Shown: in pieces, positions 19,489-28,282 of the stretch | How positions within the stretch are numbered: position 1 is the first letter of the stretch | Layout: each line of letters opens with the position of its first letter | Assembly (NCBI RefSeq): GCF_000973105.1 | Contig: NC_015844.1 | Span: 248,001-312,000 of the forward strand | Reading direction: 5' to 3' | DNA: 64,000 nt | DNA from: Zobellia galactanivorans | GTDB lineage: Bacteria; Bacteroidota; Bacteroidia; Flavobacteriales; Flavobacteriaceae | Notes under the pieces: model-generated | Seen by the model: only the letters and a program-made list of their open reading frames with translations | What the model was told of the DNA's origin: nothing | Database searches by the model: none | Program-made: the position numbers and the translations under genes

Positions 19489-20188
19489 AAAAACAAGTAT
19501 CCTTGCATTTTCCTTGTTCGTTGAACAAATAATTAAAACCTTTTGCCATTCGGCAATAAACAGATTATACCCTAAAAAAGTTAAGTTAGTAAAAAACCTT
19601 TCTAACATCCTAGCTTTAAGTGTTAATTCAGACGTCTGTCCTTTGATATCACATTTCCCTATTCTCCTTTTAAGACCTAGCAGATAACAAATTGTTCAAG
19701 AAAAGTAATTTTAAACTACAACCTATAGAAAAGCCCGTTCAGGTTAGAATATTCACCTAATTACAAGAAAAATCGACACTTTTTTTTACAATTTTTAACT
19801 TTTTGTGTGTTTTTTTAATTTTTATTTTTATTCCGAATTTGAAATAGCGACACTATGCAATTTAGTAAACACGAAGACGATTTTTTGCCCGCGTTTTCTG
19901 TTTGGCCCATTAAAAATATATTAGGCCATCTATTATCAAATAGCACAAAAGGTGGGCAACTTCCGGAAACTTCTTTCTTTGGGATATCATTTTACCATCT
20001 ACCCTTTATATCCCGTTCCAGAAATAGAAATTTTGAATTCAATTTTTACTGATGATGGCAACATTCTCTTCTTATCGCCCATACTCGGCATAGGATTGTA
20101 TCGGATTTCATTCGAATCCCGACACATCGTTTCATCGCTCTGTTTGTTTAGACGAATACTTTTTTAAGACAAAGTATAATTTAAAAAA
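19489..20188. other. 700-bp divergent intergenic region
   Basis: This lies between the start of the PUL1 hybrid sensor (minus) and the start of the small plus-strand ORF at 20189. Two overlapping short ORFs (19855-20052 and 19952-20167) have no recognisable features, and I do not call them genes. The stretch 19760-19850 is very AT-rich with poly-T runs. I saw no convincing promoter boxes, repeats or RNA structure. Confidence 0.4.
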
Positions 20189-20617
20189 ATGGATATGGAT
20201 TCACGCAAGAAAAACAGCTTATACAAATACCAACTACACAAGCACAACCACTTTCCTTCACTAAATAGTAAAACCATTCAACTGAAATTGTTCGGTGCCG
20301 GTTCACAAGTCATTGTTCCTCCGAATTTTCTTAAAAATAGTCCCCATTCCCTTCGGCTGAGAAACGGGATGCTGCACCTTAAACTTCAACGCCCTGAAAA
20401 GGCCCATAATTATTACGGTGCGCCCACACCTCGTGAAGCGTATCGAAGAGCAATGGATTTCCATATTCGGCTTCCCGACAGACTGAATCGCCACCTCAAT
20501 TCGGTCCGCTTTCAAAATGGCATTGTCAAAATTCAACCTACACCGGGGCAAAAAGAAAACCCTAACATACCATCCTCAGAGGCATCGTCTATATCAAACA
20601 ATATGACCATAAACTAA
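20189..20617 (+). CDS. Small basic protein, possibly Hsp20/alpha-crystallin-like
   Basis: 142 aa with no signal peptide or membrane span. I do not firmly recognise it. The segment FHIRLPDRLNRHLNSVRFQN with GIVKIQPTP after it follows the pattern of the end of an alpha-crystallin domain (F-x-[IL]-x-LP-x-x-[LV] ... x-NG-[IVL]-[LV]-x-[IVL]), and an earlier copy-like stretch (SQVIVPPNFLKN...LRLRNGMLHLKLQ) gives a second similar unit, so a degenerate small heat-shock fold is possible. It starts at a tandem ATG (residues 1 and 3) and lies 56 bp before the ABC operon, so it could be its first gene. Coding reality is moderately supported by length and by the lack of overlap with other genes. Confidence 0.5.
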   Translation: MDMDSRKKNSLYKYQLHKHNHFPSLNSKTIQLKLFGAGSQVIVPPNFLKNSPHSLRLRNGMLHLKLQRPEKAHNYYGAPTPREAYRRAMDFHIRLPDRLNRHLNSVRFQNGIVKIQPTPGQKENPNIPSSEASSISNNMTIN

Positions 20618-20673
20618 GCCACAGAAAAACTTGCAATCACTATCGAACCACATTAATACATGATAGACCGAGC

Positions 20674-21603
20674 ATGGATATACAAATAGAAAACCTAACA
20701 AAAAGCTATGGCCCGCAAAAGGCGGTAAACAACATCAATTTTGATGTTAAAACGGGAGAGGTACTTGGCTTTCTTGGCCCCAACGGGGCAGGAAAATCGA
20801 CCACAATGAAAATGATCACCGGCTATATCGGCATTGAAAAGGGCGATATTAGAATTGGCGGAAAAAGCGTTACCGACCCCGAAAGCGACTTTAAACAACA
20901 TATTGGCTACCTACCGGAAAACAATCCGCTCTACCTAGACATGCCCATCATCGATTACTTGGAATTCTGCGCCGCCCTCCAAGGGGTGGAAAAGGCCAAG
21001 ATCAACGATAGGATCAAGGAGATGATAGGGTTATGCGGACTCAACCGCGAAAAGCACAAAAAGATCGGGGAGCTATCCAAAGGATACCGGCAGCGGGTGG
21101 GACTCGCCCAGGCCATGATCCACGACCCCGAAATATTGATTTTGGACGAACCCACTACAGGGCTCGACCCCAACCAGATCATTGAGATACGAAAGCTGAT
21201 CCGCGACCTCGGCAAGGAAAAGACCGTTATCCTGAGTACGCACATACTGCCCGAAGTAGAAGCTACATGCGACCGCATCTTGATCATCAACAGGGGAAAT
21301 ATCGTCGCGAACGGAACGCCCGAAACCCTTAGGAAACAGGCCCAAGGCAATGAGGTACTGAAATTACGTATTGAGGATGGCGATGTGGAAACGATCCTAA
21401 AATCGTTGAACGCCCTTGATACGGTACAGGAGGCCGACCTCCTACACAAGGAGGAAAACCTGTTCGAGGTACAAAGCGTCGCCGAAAAATCTTCGAAACG
21501 GAAGATTTTTAACCTCTGTGTTGAGAAAAAATGGGTACTCACCGAACTCACTCCCCTAGAGACCAAACTTGAAGACATTTTTAGAAACTTAACGGTAAAT
21601 TAG
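20674..21603 (+). CDS. ABC transporter ATP-binding protein, GldA-like
   Basis: 309 aa cytoplasmic ATPase: Walker A GPNGAGKST (35-43), signature LSKGYRQ (134-140), Walker B LILDEP (155-160), H-loop in LSTHILPE, and a C-terminal regulatory extension of about 90 residues. Sequence and gene order match the GldA class, which powers the GldAFG transporter in gliding bacteroidetes. The same ATPase/permease/GldG-like/DUF4340 set also occurs in non-gliding bacteria, so a role in motility is not proven and I give no gene symbol. The stop codon is followed after 2 bp by the permease start. Confidence 0.9.
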   Translation: MDIQIENLTKSYGPQKAVNNINFDVKTGEVLGFLGPNGAGKSTTMKMITGYIGIEKGDIRIGGKSVTDPESDFKQHIGYLPENNPLYLDMPIIDYLEFCAALQGVEKAKINDRIKEMIGLCGLNREKHKKIGELSKGYRQRVGLAQAMIHDPEILILDEPTTGLDPNQIIEIRKLIRDLGKEKTVILSTHILPEVEATCDRILIINRGNIVANGTPETLRKQAQGNEVLKLRIEDGDVETILKSLNALDTVQEADLLHKEENLFEVQSVAEKSSKRKIFNLCVEKKWVLTELTPLETKLEDIFRNLTVN

Positions 21604-21605
21604 AT

Positions 21606-22328
21606 ATGCATACCATTTGGACCATTGCCAAACGAGAACTGGCAACCTTTTTCGATTCGCTTATCGCCTATATTATTCTAGCGCTTTTTTTGGGATTTAG
21701 CGGATTTTTCACCTGGCTTTATGGAAACGATATTTTTTTGGTGGGACAGGCCAACCTCCACGTATTCTTCAACATCGCCTCTTGGAGCCTTTTCTTTTTT
21801 ATTCCCGCCATTACCATGAAAATGTTGGCCGAGGAACGAAAGACGGGCACTTTGGAACTGCTGTTGACCAAATCGGTATCGGACAGGGAGGTGATTCTCG
21901 GTAAGTTCCTGGGATCTATCCTATTGATATGCATAGCCTTGGCCGCTACCTTGCCCTATGTGATCACCGTAGCGAATATCGGGAATCTGGACAACGGCGG
22001 AACCATTTGTGGTTACTTGGGACTATTGCTACTGAGCATCGCCTATACGGCCATAGGCATATTTGCGAGCAGCATTACCACCAATCAGATCGTGGCCTTT
22101 ATGACCGCCTTGCTCATCGGTCTTTTCTTTCAGATCATTTTCGGGGTGTTGGCCCAAAACTTCACCGGCAGCTTGGGGCAATTCTTTGACACCCTGGACC
22201 TTCAATCGCATTTTGAGTCCATTTCCAGAGGGGTTTTAGACTCCAAAGACCTGGTTTACTTTATTTCTATAACCGTATTGGGGCTATACCTAGGGGAATG
22301 GTCCCTATCTAAAAGACATATTTCTTAA
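21606..22328 (+). CDS. ABC-2 type permease, GldF-like
   Basis: 240 aa with about six membrane spans: LIAYIILALFLGFSGFF, WSLFFFIPAITMKMLAEERK, LGSILLICIALAATLPYVIT, GYLGLLLLSIAYTAIGIFAS, IVAFMTALLIGLFFQIIFGV, and a C-terminal span. AEERKTGTLELLLTKSVS is the conserved ABC-2 coupling region. The length agrees with GldF (about 240 aa). It pairs with the ATPase just upstream, and the substrate is unknown. The next gene starts 15 bp downstream. Confidence 0.9.
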   Translation: MHTIWTIAKRELATFFDSLIAYIILALFLGFSGFFTWLYGNDIFLVGQANLHVFFNIASWSLFFFIPAITMKMLAEERKTGTLELLLTKSVSDREVILGKFLGSILLICIALAATLPYVITVANIGNLDNGGTICGYLGLLLLSIAYTAIGIFASSITTNQIVAFMTALLIGLFFQIIFGVLAQNFTGSLGQFFDTLDLQSHFESISRGVLDSKDLVYFISITVLGLYLGEWSLSKRHIS

Positions 22329-22343
22329 ACGCTTGTACATCAA

Positions 22344-23846
22344 ATGAAAAAAACAAACCTGACCATTGTCTTGATCATTGCGATCTTGGTGTTTGCCAAT
22401 TTGGTATCGAAGCAATATTTTTTTAGGCTAGACCTTACGGAAGACCAACAGTACACCCTAAGCGATGCCACCGAGAACATTATGGCTTCCTTGGAAAACC
22501 CGATTACCGTAAAGGCTTATTTTTCGGAGAACCTTCCGCCCGACATCGCCAAGACCAAAAACGATTTTGAAGAATACCTGATCGAGTACGCCCGACACTC
22601 CGACGACAACCTGGTATACTCCTTTATCAACCCGAACGAAAACGAGGATTTGGAGCGTGAGGCCATGGAAGCCGGAATCAACCCGGTAATGATCAACGTT
22701 CGTGAAAAGGACCAGATGAAACAACAAAAGGCCTTTTTGGGAGCCGTCTTGCAATTGGAAGACCGCAAGGAAACCATTCCCTTCGTGCAGCCTGGGGCCC
22801 CGTTGGAATACCTGTTGTCCTCTTCCATTAAAAAAATAGCGGTGACCGACAAGCCTGAAGTAGGACTGGTACAGGGCTATGGCCAAGCTTCCATTGCCGA
22901 ACTCGCACAGGTAAAAACGGCCTTGGACGTACTGTACGATTTTAAGGCGGTAACCGTAAACGACAGTGTGGCGCCCCCCGAAGGAATAAAGACCCTGGCC
23001 TTGGTTCGCCCAACCGACACCATCAATAACGCTACCTTGGATCAATTGGACGCCTTTTTGGAAAACGGGGGCAATCTGTTCGTTGCCCTGAACCGTGTAA
23101 ACGGGGACCTGAACACTTCCTATGGATCCAGACTTACCACCGGTGTAGAGAAGTGGCTGAACGAAAAAGGACTGGAAGTGCGCGAGGACTTTGTTATCGA
23201 TGCCCAATGTGCCACCGTATCGGTACAGCAGCGCCAGGGCTTCTTTAACTTTACCTCGAACGTTGCCTTCCCCTACGCCCCTATCATCAATAAATTTGCC
23301 GAGCACCCCAGCACCAAAGGCCTGGATGCCGTGGTGATGCAGTTTGCCAGTTCGCTGAAATTTACGGCCAAGGATTCGCTGACCACCTTTACCCCTCTCG
23401 CCTTTTCTTCCGAGAATTCGGCGCGCATGCCGGCCCCACAGTTTTTTAACATTCAAAAGGAATGGACAAACAGCGATTTCAACGCTCCCAACCAAGTGGT
23501 CGCAGGCGTCTTGGAACAGACCCATTCCAACGGCAACCGTTCCCGCATTTACGTGGTCGCCGATGGCGATTTCCCCGTGGGCAACGGCCAACAACCGGTA
23601 CAGGCGGACAACGTAAACCTAATGGTCAACGCCATCGATTGGCTGAGCGACGATACCGGCTTGATCGACCTTAGGACCAAAGGAATACAATACAGGCCTC
23701 TGGACAAATTGGAAGAAGGCACCAAGACCACCTTGAAATATGCCAATTTCCTATTGCCCATTATCCTGGTTATCGCCTACGGTATCGTACGGATGCAGAT
23801 GAACAAAAACAAACGCAGCCGAAGATTGGAAGAGAACTACGAATGA
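22344..23846 (+). CDS. GldG-family ABC-associated protein
   Basis: 500 aa with an N-terminal anchor (LTIVLIIAILVFANLVSKQY), the family-typical start RLDLTEDQQYTLSDAT, a long extracytoplasmic portion with DUF4350/GIFT-like architecture (GLVQGYGQAS, LVRPTDTINNATLDQLDAFL, NGGNLFVALN), and a C-terminal membrane span (FLLPIILVIAYGIVRM) followed by a basic tail. It is therefore anchored at both ends with a large domain outside. From memory, the GldG of gliding flavobacteria is somewhat longer (about 550 aa), which suggests this is the more widespread paralogue. It should work with the GldA- and GldF-like proteins. Confidence 0.85.
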   Translation: MKKTNLTIVLIIAILVFANLVSKQYFFRLDLTEDQQYTLSDATENIMASLENPITVKAYFSENLPPDIAKTKNDFEEYLIEYARHSDDNLVYSFINPNENEDLEREAMEAGINPVMINVREKDQMKQQKAFLGAVLQLEDRKETIPFVQPGAPLEYLLSSSIKKIAVTDKPEVGLVQGYGQASIAELAQVKTALDVLYDFKAVTVNDSVAPPEGIKTLALVRPTDTINNATLDQLDAFLENGGNLFVALNRVNGDLNTSYGSRLTTGVEKWLNEKGLEVREDFVIDAQCATVSVQQRQGFFNFTSNVAFPYAPIINKFAEHPSTKGLDAVVMQFASSLKFTAKDSLTTFTPLAFSSENSARMPAPQFFNIQKEWTNSDFNAPNQVVAGVLEQTHSNGNRSRIYVVADGDFPVGNGQQPVQADNVNLMVNAIDWLSDDTGLIDLRTKGIQYRPLDKLEEGTKTTLKYANFLLPIILVIAYGIVRMQMNKNKRSRRLEENYE

Positions 23847-23869
23847 TCGCTACAACAAAACCATAAACC

Positions 23870-24832
23870 ATGAAGAAAAACAACCTATTGATCGCCGTTT
23901 TGGTCGTATTGGTGCTACTTTATGTTTCCACAAATTACTTCAAAAAGAACAGCAGTACCACCTTTGACCCAGAGGTCGTACAATTGGACACCTCTGCAAT
24001 AGCAAAACTCACCATATACCCGCCCGCCAAATCGGCAGAAGAGCCGATTGTCATTTCAAGGTCGAAAAACGGTTGGGAGGTTGCCCAGGGCAAGATCAAG
24101 TCGCAAAGCAACCAAGCAGTAGTACGCAGCGCACTGGGGCAATTGCAAGACATAAAGGCCCAACGCCTGGTCGCCAAGACAAAGGACAAGTGGAACCATT
24201 ACGAACTCACCGATTCCTTGGCAAGAAAACTGGAAATCCAAGAAAAGGACGGTGGTAAAACAACGGCCATTTACTTCGGCAAAACATCGTATGAACAGGC
24301 GGCCGCCCCGCAATACGGCAGGGCATCCATGACCGGGTCGACCTACTTTCGAATCAACGACAGGCCCGAAACCTATTCCCTGAAAAACCAGATTTCGAGC
24401 GCCTTCAACCGCAAGTTCAATGCATGGAGGAATTCGGAATTTATCAAATTGAAGAAGGAAGATATCAAGGAAGTGAAATTCGAAAGCACCGATCAAGAAA
24501 ACTTCAGCCTGCTAAAAAAAGATTCGCTCTGGACCATTTCGGGCGTAGCGGCAGACAGCGCCCAGGTAGCCCGTTACCTAAACGTCATTCGAAATCAGGG
24601 CAGTTCCGAATTCGCGGACGAATTTGAAGCAAAAGGGGAAGCCTTGCGCACGATAACCGTTCGAGGGGAGGACATGGAAGATGTTGTTGTAAAAGCCTAC
24701 GGCGACCTCCCTGGCAACAAACTCTTCCTCAACTCGTCGCAACACCCCAACACCTTCGTGGAGAGCGACTCCCTTGGGTTGTTCAAGCGATTGTTCGTCG
24801 ATGAAACCCACTTTAAAAATAGCGACAATTGA
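23870..24832 (+). CDS. DUF4340 domain protein
   Basis: 320 aa with one N-terminal membrane anchor (NNLLIAVLVVLVLLYVSTNYF) and a soluble extracytoplasmic body. VQLDTSAIAKLTIYPP, NGWEVAQGKIKSQSNQAVV and TYFRINDRPETYSLKNQISS fit the DUF4340 pattern of repeated beta-alpha units. DUF4340 genes commonly follow GldG-like genes, as here (23-bp gap), and the proteins may form the periplasmic part of the same ABC complex. Biochemical function is unknown. It is the last gene of the first ABC set; 70 bp separate it from the NEW3 gene. Confidence 0.85.
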   Translation: MKKNNLLIAVLVVLVLLYVSTNYFKKNSSTTFDPEVVQLDTSAIAKLTIYPPAKSAEEPIVISRSKNGWEVAQGKIKSQSNQAVVRSALGQLQDIKAQRLVAKTKDKWNHYELTDSLARKLEIQEKDGGKTTAIYFGKTSYEQAAAPQYGRASMTGSTYFRINDRPETYSLKNQISSAFNRKFNAWRNSEFIKLKKEDIKEVKFESTDQENFSLLKKDSLWTISGVAADSAQVARYLNVIRNQGSSEFADEFEAKGEALRTITVRGEDMEDVVVKAYGDLPGNKLFLNSSQHPNTFVESDSLGLFKRLFVDETHFKNSDN

Positions 24833-24902
24833 ACCTAGTTATAAACCTGCCGTTCTATCGGCCCAACTTTTTATCCTTTTTATGATATACAAACTACACA
24901 CT

Positions 24903-26051
24903 ATGAAATCCAATAAATATAATTTCAAGATATTACTACTTTTTTTCGCATTTCTATTTTCAATGAGTCCGGTTGCCTTGGCCGGTAATGGTATAACCTT
25001 ATACACGCCGTATACGTATATTTCGGTGCCTCCAGGGGAATCTATCGACTATACCGTTCAGGTCAAGAACTACGGAAGCCAGTTAAAGGATGTGGAAATC
25101 AGTTTATCGGGACTTCCAGAGGACTGGACTTCATCCTTAAAAGCAGGAGGCTTTACCATACAGCGGATTGCCGTGCTTCCGGGCGAAAAGGAAAAGCTCA
25201 CCTTAACCGTCAATGTACCCTTGAAGGTAGAAAAAGGGAAATACAACATTAAGTTAATCGCCAAAAACCACGACGTTCTTCCCATAACCATCAATGTATC
25301 GGAGGAAGGCACCTTTAAGACCGAGTTCACTTCCGACCAGATCAATATGGAAGGGCATTCCAAGTCAAACTTCAACTTTTCCACAAAATTGAAAAACCAT
25401 ACCGGGGAAAAGCAGGTCTACTCTTTGATGGCCGCGCCACCACGGGGATGGAACGTAGCTTTTAAGCCCAACGGCAGACAGGCCACAGCGGTTGAGATCG
25501 CACCGGGCAAGACCACCAATATTACGGTCGACGTAAGCCCTTCATCCTTGGTAAGGGCAGGTTCTTACAAGATACCCATAAAGGCCACCAACAAGTACAC
25601 CACGGCCGAATTGGCATTGGAGGTGGTTATCAAAGGTACCTATGACATGGAACTTACCACACCTACGGGATTATTGAGTTCGAGTATTACCTCGGGAAGA
25701 GACAAACAACTCGAGCTTTTGGTCAGAAATACCGGATCTAGCGAATTGAGGAACATCACCTTTACCTCTACCAAACCCAAGGATTGGGAGGTTTCCATCG
25801 AGCCCGATACCATATCGCACATAAAGGCCGGGGGCAGTGCAAAGGTAAAGGCCATCATAAAAGCCGCCGATAAAGCGGTTCCAGGGGACTACCTCCCCAA
25901 AATCACCGCCAAAACGCCTGAGGTCTCATCCACCGCATCTATTAGGTTCTCGGTAAAAACACCTTTGTTATGGGGCTGGCTGGGCATTTTTATCATATTA
26001 GGGACCTTAGGGGCCATCTACTACCTGTTTAAAAAATATGGCAGAAGATAA
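24903..26051 (+). CDS. NEW3-domain membrane-anchored protein of the second ABC set
   Basis: 382 aa from the ATG at 24903, which gives a clean signal peptide (NFKILLLFFAFLFSMSPVALA); the longer open frame would overlap the DUF4340 gene. The body consists of about three tandem Ig-like NPCBM-associated NEW3 units, each starting like YISVPPGESIDYTVQVKNYG, with GLPEDWTSSLKAGG or PPRGWNVAF. A C-terminal span (LLWGWLGIFIILGTLGAIYYLF) and a basic tail anchor it, leaving the Ig array outside. The stop codon overlaps the start of the next ATPase gene by one base (TAATG), indicating translational coupling and a partnership with that transporter. The role (substrate presentation or cell-surface scaffold) is inference. 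Confidence 0.85.
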   Translation: MKSNKYNFKILLLFFAFLFSMSPVALAGNGITLYTPYTYISVPPGESIDYTVQVKNYGSQLKDVEISLSGLPEDWTSSLKAGGFTIQRIAVLPGEKEKLTLTVNVPLKVEKGKYNIKLIAKNHDVLPITINVSEEGTFKTEFTSDQINMEGHSKSNFNFSTKLKNHTGEKQVYSLMAAPPRGWNVAFKPNGRQATAVEIAPGKTTNITVDVSPSSLVRAGSYKIPIKATNKYTTAELALEVVIKGTYDMELTTPTGLLSSSITSGRDKQLELLVRNTGSSELRNITFTSTKPKDWEVSIEPDTISHIKAGGSAKVKAIIKAADKAVPGDYLPKITAKTPEVSSTASIRFSVKTPLLWGWLGIFIILGTLGAIYYLFKKYGRR

Positions 26052-27013
26052 TGGCGGAGAAAAGTATAGAAATCATCGGATTGACCAAGAAGTACGGGGA
26101 GCATGTGGCGGTCGACAATTTGACCCTCTCTGTAGAAAAAGGCGAGATCTTTGGGCTATTGGGCCCCAACGGGGCCGGTAAATCGACTACGATCCTCATG
26201 CTACTCGGACTTACCGAAGTAGATTCGGGAAGTGTTAAGGTATGCGGAATCGATACGACCCGATTTCCGCTAGAGGTAAAAAGAAAGGTCGGTTACCTAC
26301 CGGAAGATGTAGGCTTTTACAATGATTATAGCGGCTTGCAAAACCTTTTGTATATAGCGCGCTTAAACAACATTCCTATGGAGGAAGCCCAAAAGACCGC
26401 TTTGGAGACCTTGGCCGATGTAGGATTGGAAGAGGTAAAAGACAATAAAGTGGCCAGTTATTCACGGGGAATGCGACAGCGCTTGGGCCTGGCCGACGTA
26501 CTCATAAAAAAGCCGGAAGTCATTATCCTCGACGAACCTACTTTGGGACTCGATCCCGAAGGCGTGAAAAAATTCCTTCAACTCATTGTCGACCTCAGTA
26601 GAAAAAAAGGAATTACCGTTTTGTTCTCCTCCCATCATTTGCATCAGGTACAGCAGCTTTGTGATCGGGTCGGCATTTTTGTCAAAGGGAAATTATTGGC
26701 CGAAGGAAAAATCAGTTCCTTGGCCGAGCAGTTATTCTCCAAAAACACCTTTACCATAGAAGGAGAAATAAGCAGTCCGCCCGAGAAGCAAACGCCTGAG
26801 GCCCTCCAAGAGGTAATCGATAAAATTAAAGGAATCAAAGAGGTGGCCAAGGTAGAGCTTAAGAACGAACACTTTGTGGTGGAATCGAAAAAGGATATCT
26901 CGCCCGAAGTATCTAGACTACTTGTAAACTCAGGCTATGGACTAGCCTATTTGAGCAAGAAAAAATACGGTCTGGACGACATCTATCACCAATACTTTCA
27001 GGAAGAAAAATAG
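26051..27013 (+). CDS. ABC transporter ATP-binding protein (second set)
   Basis: 320 aa: Walker A GPNGAGKST (38-46), signature YSRGMRQR (136-143), Walker B VIILDEP (156-162), H-loop region LFSSHHLHQVQQLCD, and an additional C-terminal domain of about 100 residues as in CcmA/NatA-type ATPases. It is coupled by a one-base overlap to the NEW3 gene and followed after 2 bp by its permease gene. Confidence 0.92.
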   Translation: MAEKSIEIIGLTKKYGEHVAVDNLTLSVEKGEIFGLLGPNGAGKSTTILMLLGLTEVDSGSVKVCGIDTTRFPLEVKRKVGYLPEDVGFYNDYSGLQNLLYIARLNNIPMEEAQKTALETLADVGLEEVKDNKVASYSRGMRQRLGLADVLIKKPEVIILDEPTLGLDPEGVKKFLQLIVDLSRKKGITVLFSSHHLHQVQQLCDRVGIFVKGKLLAEGKISSLAEQLFSKNTFTIEGEISSPPEKQTPEALQEVIDKIKGIKEVAKVELKNEHFVVESKKDISPEVSRLLVNSGYGLAYLSKKKYGLDDIYHQYFQEEK

Positions 27014-27015
27014 AT

Positions 27016-28092
27016 ATGAAAAATAACGTGTTTCAAGCGGCAAAATTAAAACTGACCGCTATAAAAATTCCGAAATTACAACTCCCCGATACTTCCCTAC
27101 CCATTTTCAAGAACGGCTCCTTGGGTAATGATGGAACGCTGACCTTAAGTCCTTTTAAGGCGATGGTCAAAAAGGAAGTAACCGACCATATCAGAAACTG
27201 GCGCTTTATAATTCTATTCGCCCTTATTACATTGGCCTGTTTGGGTACCCTATTTTCTACTTTAAACGACGGAATGAAGGCCCTTGTTACCGATAGTAGC
27301 AACAACAATTTCTTTTTCCTGAATTTATTCACCAAATCGGACGGTACCCTACCCCCCTATTTTGTGTTCGTAGGATTCCTTGGCCCCTTGTTCGGGATAA
27401 GTCTGGGCTTCGACGCCATTAGCTCGGAACAGAACAGGGGCACCTTAAGCCGTATTTTGGCCCAACCCGTACCTAGGGACAGTATACTCAATGCTAAATT
27501 TTTGGCCGGTATCATCGTAATCAGCGTAATGCTTTTTTCCTTAAGCTTTTTAGTGTTGGGTGCCGGTTTGGTCGCTATAGGAATACCACCTACCGCCGAA
27601 GAATTTATGCGCATTATGGTGTACACGGTGCTAAGCATCGTATATGTATCTTTCTGGCTGAACCTTTCCATTTTGTTTTCGGTGCGTTTTCGACAACCGG
27701 CCACTTCCGCTTTACTGGGCATAGCCGTATGGTTGTTTTTTACCTTATTTTATCCGATGATCGCCAATCTGATCATCAAAGGATACGAACCCTCGAAATT
27801 TGCCTCCCCTAGGGCCATCTATTTTTATGAAAAATTGAAATTCTATTTGCTTCAAATCATGCCCAACGAACTGTTCGATGAAATAACCTCTGCCATCCTA
27901 GTACCTTCCGTACGTAGTTTAGGGCCCTTGACCATGGAGCAATTGCACGGTGCCATCCCCAGCAGCCTACCCTTAGGACAGAGCGTGTTATTGGTTTGGC
28001 CCCAGTTTACCGGCTTGCTCGCCTTGACCCTGTTGTGCTTCCTATTGTCGTATATCCTCTTTATGAAGCGCGAAATACGTTCACGGGGTTGA
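27016..28092 (+). CDS. ABC-2 type permease (second set)
   Basis: 358 aa. A cytoplasmic N-terminal region of about 60 residues precedes the first span (FIILFALITLACLGTLFSTL). A periplasmic loop (about 85-115) follows, then five further spans, including YFVFVGFLGPLFGISLGF and IAVWLFFTLFYPMIANLII, and a last one, LLALTLLCFLLSYILFM. SSEQNRGTLSRILAQPVPRD is the conserved ABC-2 coupling segment, matching families annotated as NosY-like or ABC-2_2. The exported substrate is unknown. It ends the operon; a hairpin terminator lies 130 bp on. Confidence 0.9.
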   Translation: MKNNVFQAAKLKLTAIKIPKLQLPDTSLPIFKNGSLGNDGTLTLSPFKAMVKKEVTDHIRNWRFIILFALITLACLGTLFSTLNDGMKALVTDSSNNNFFFLNLFTKSDGTLPPYFVFVGFLGPLFGISLGFDAISSEQNRGTLSRILAQPVPRDSILNAKFLAGIIVISVMLFSLSFLVLGAGLVAIGIPPTAEEFMRIMVYTVLSIVYVSFWLNLSILFSVRFRQPATSALLGIAVWLFFTLFYPMIANLIIKGYEPSKFASPRAIYFYEKLKFYLLQIMPNELFDEITSAILVPSVRSLGPLTMEQLHGAIPSSLPLGQSVLLVWPQFTGLLALTLLCFLLSYILFMKREIRSRG

Positions 28093-28105
28093 CTTTTTGT
28101 TTTGA

Positions 28106-28252
28106 GTCGTGGTTTTTACGGCAGATGCATTCGGCTACATAATCGAGAACAGATACAATGGTCAAGACATTGATACAAGAAACCCTACCCGAAACTTTGA
28201 CAACATAATAGTCCTTATAAACAAGAAACTGGCCAACCCTGAACCGGAGTAA
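28106..28252 (+). pseudogene. Orphan C-terminal gene fragment
   Basis: The frame reads 48 codons without a Met start, beginning directly after an in-frame TGA: VVVFTADAFGYIIENRYNGQ, then DIDTRNPTRNFDN, IIVLINKKLANPEPE and stop. It has the look of a real protein end (a hydrophobic strand, then an amphipathic helix) but no start codon and no upstream coding sequence, so it is probably the remnant of a deleted gene. The family is not recognised; the VVVFTA... strand is reminiscent of the last strand of serine beta-lactamase-like hydrolases, which is only a guess. Confidence 0.4.
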
Positions 28253-28262
28253 GCCAGTTTCT
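28224..28262 (+). terminator. Rho-independent-type terminator
   Basis: AGAAACTGGC (28224-28233) pairs perfectly with GCCAGTTTCT (28253-28262), followed by ATATTTTT. It overlaps the stop codon of the orphan fragment and is placed to end transcription of the upstream ABC operon. Confidence 0.7.
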
Positions 28263-28282
28263 ATATTTTTGATAAGCTTCTA

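Noticed and set aside
19855-20167. Two short plus-strand frames in the gap before the small Hsp20-like ORF
   Set aside because: No recognisable motif, no consistent start context, and they overlap each other in different frames; the region reads as AT-rich intergenic sequence.
20955-21578. A 207-aa minus-strand frame opposite the GldA-like ATPase gene
   Set aside because: Ser/Arg-rich shadow of a well-conserved ATPase gene.
22458-23594. A 378-aa open frame on the minus strand opposite the GldG-like gene
   Set aside because: It is a mirror of the GC-rich plus-strand coding sequence; it has low-complexity Gly/Val/Gln-rich text, no domain, no start context, and sits wholly inside a recognised gene.
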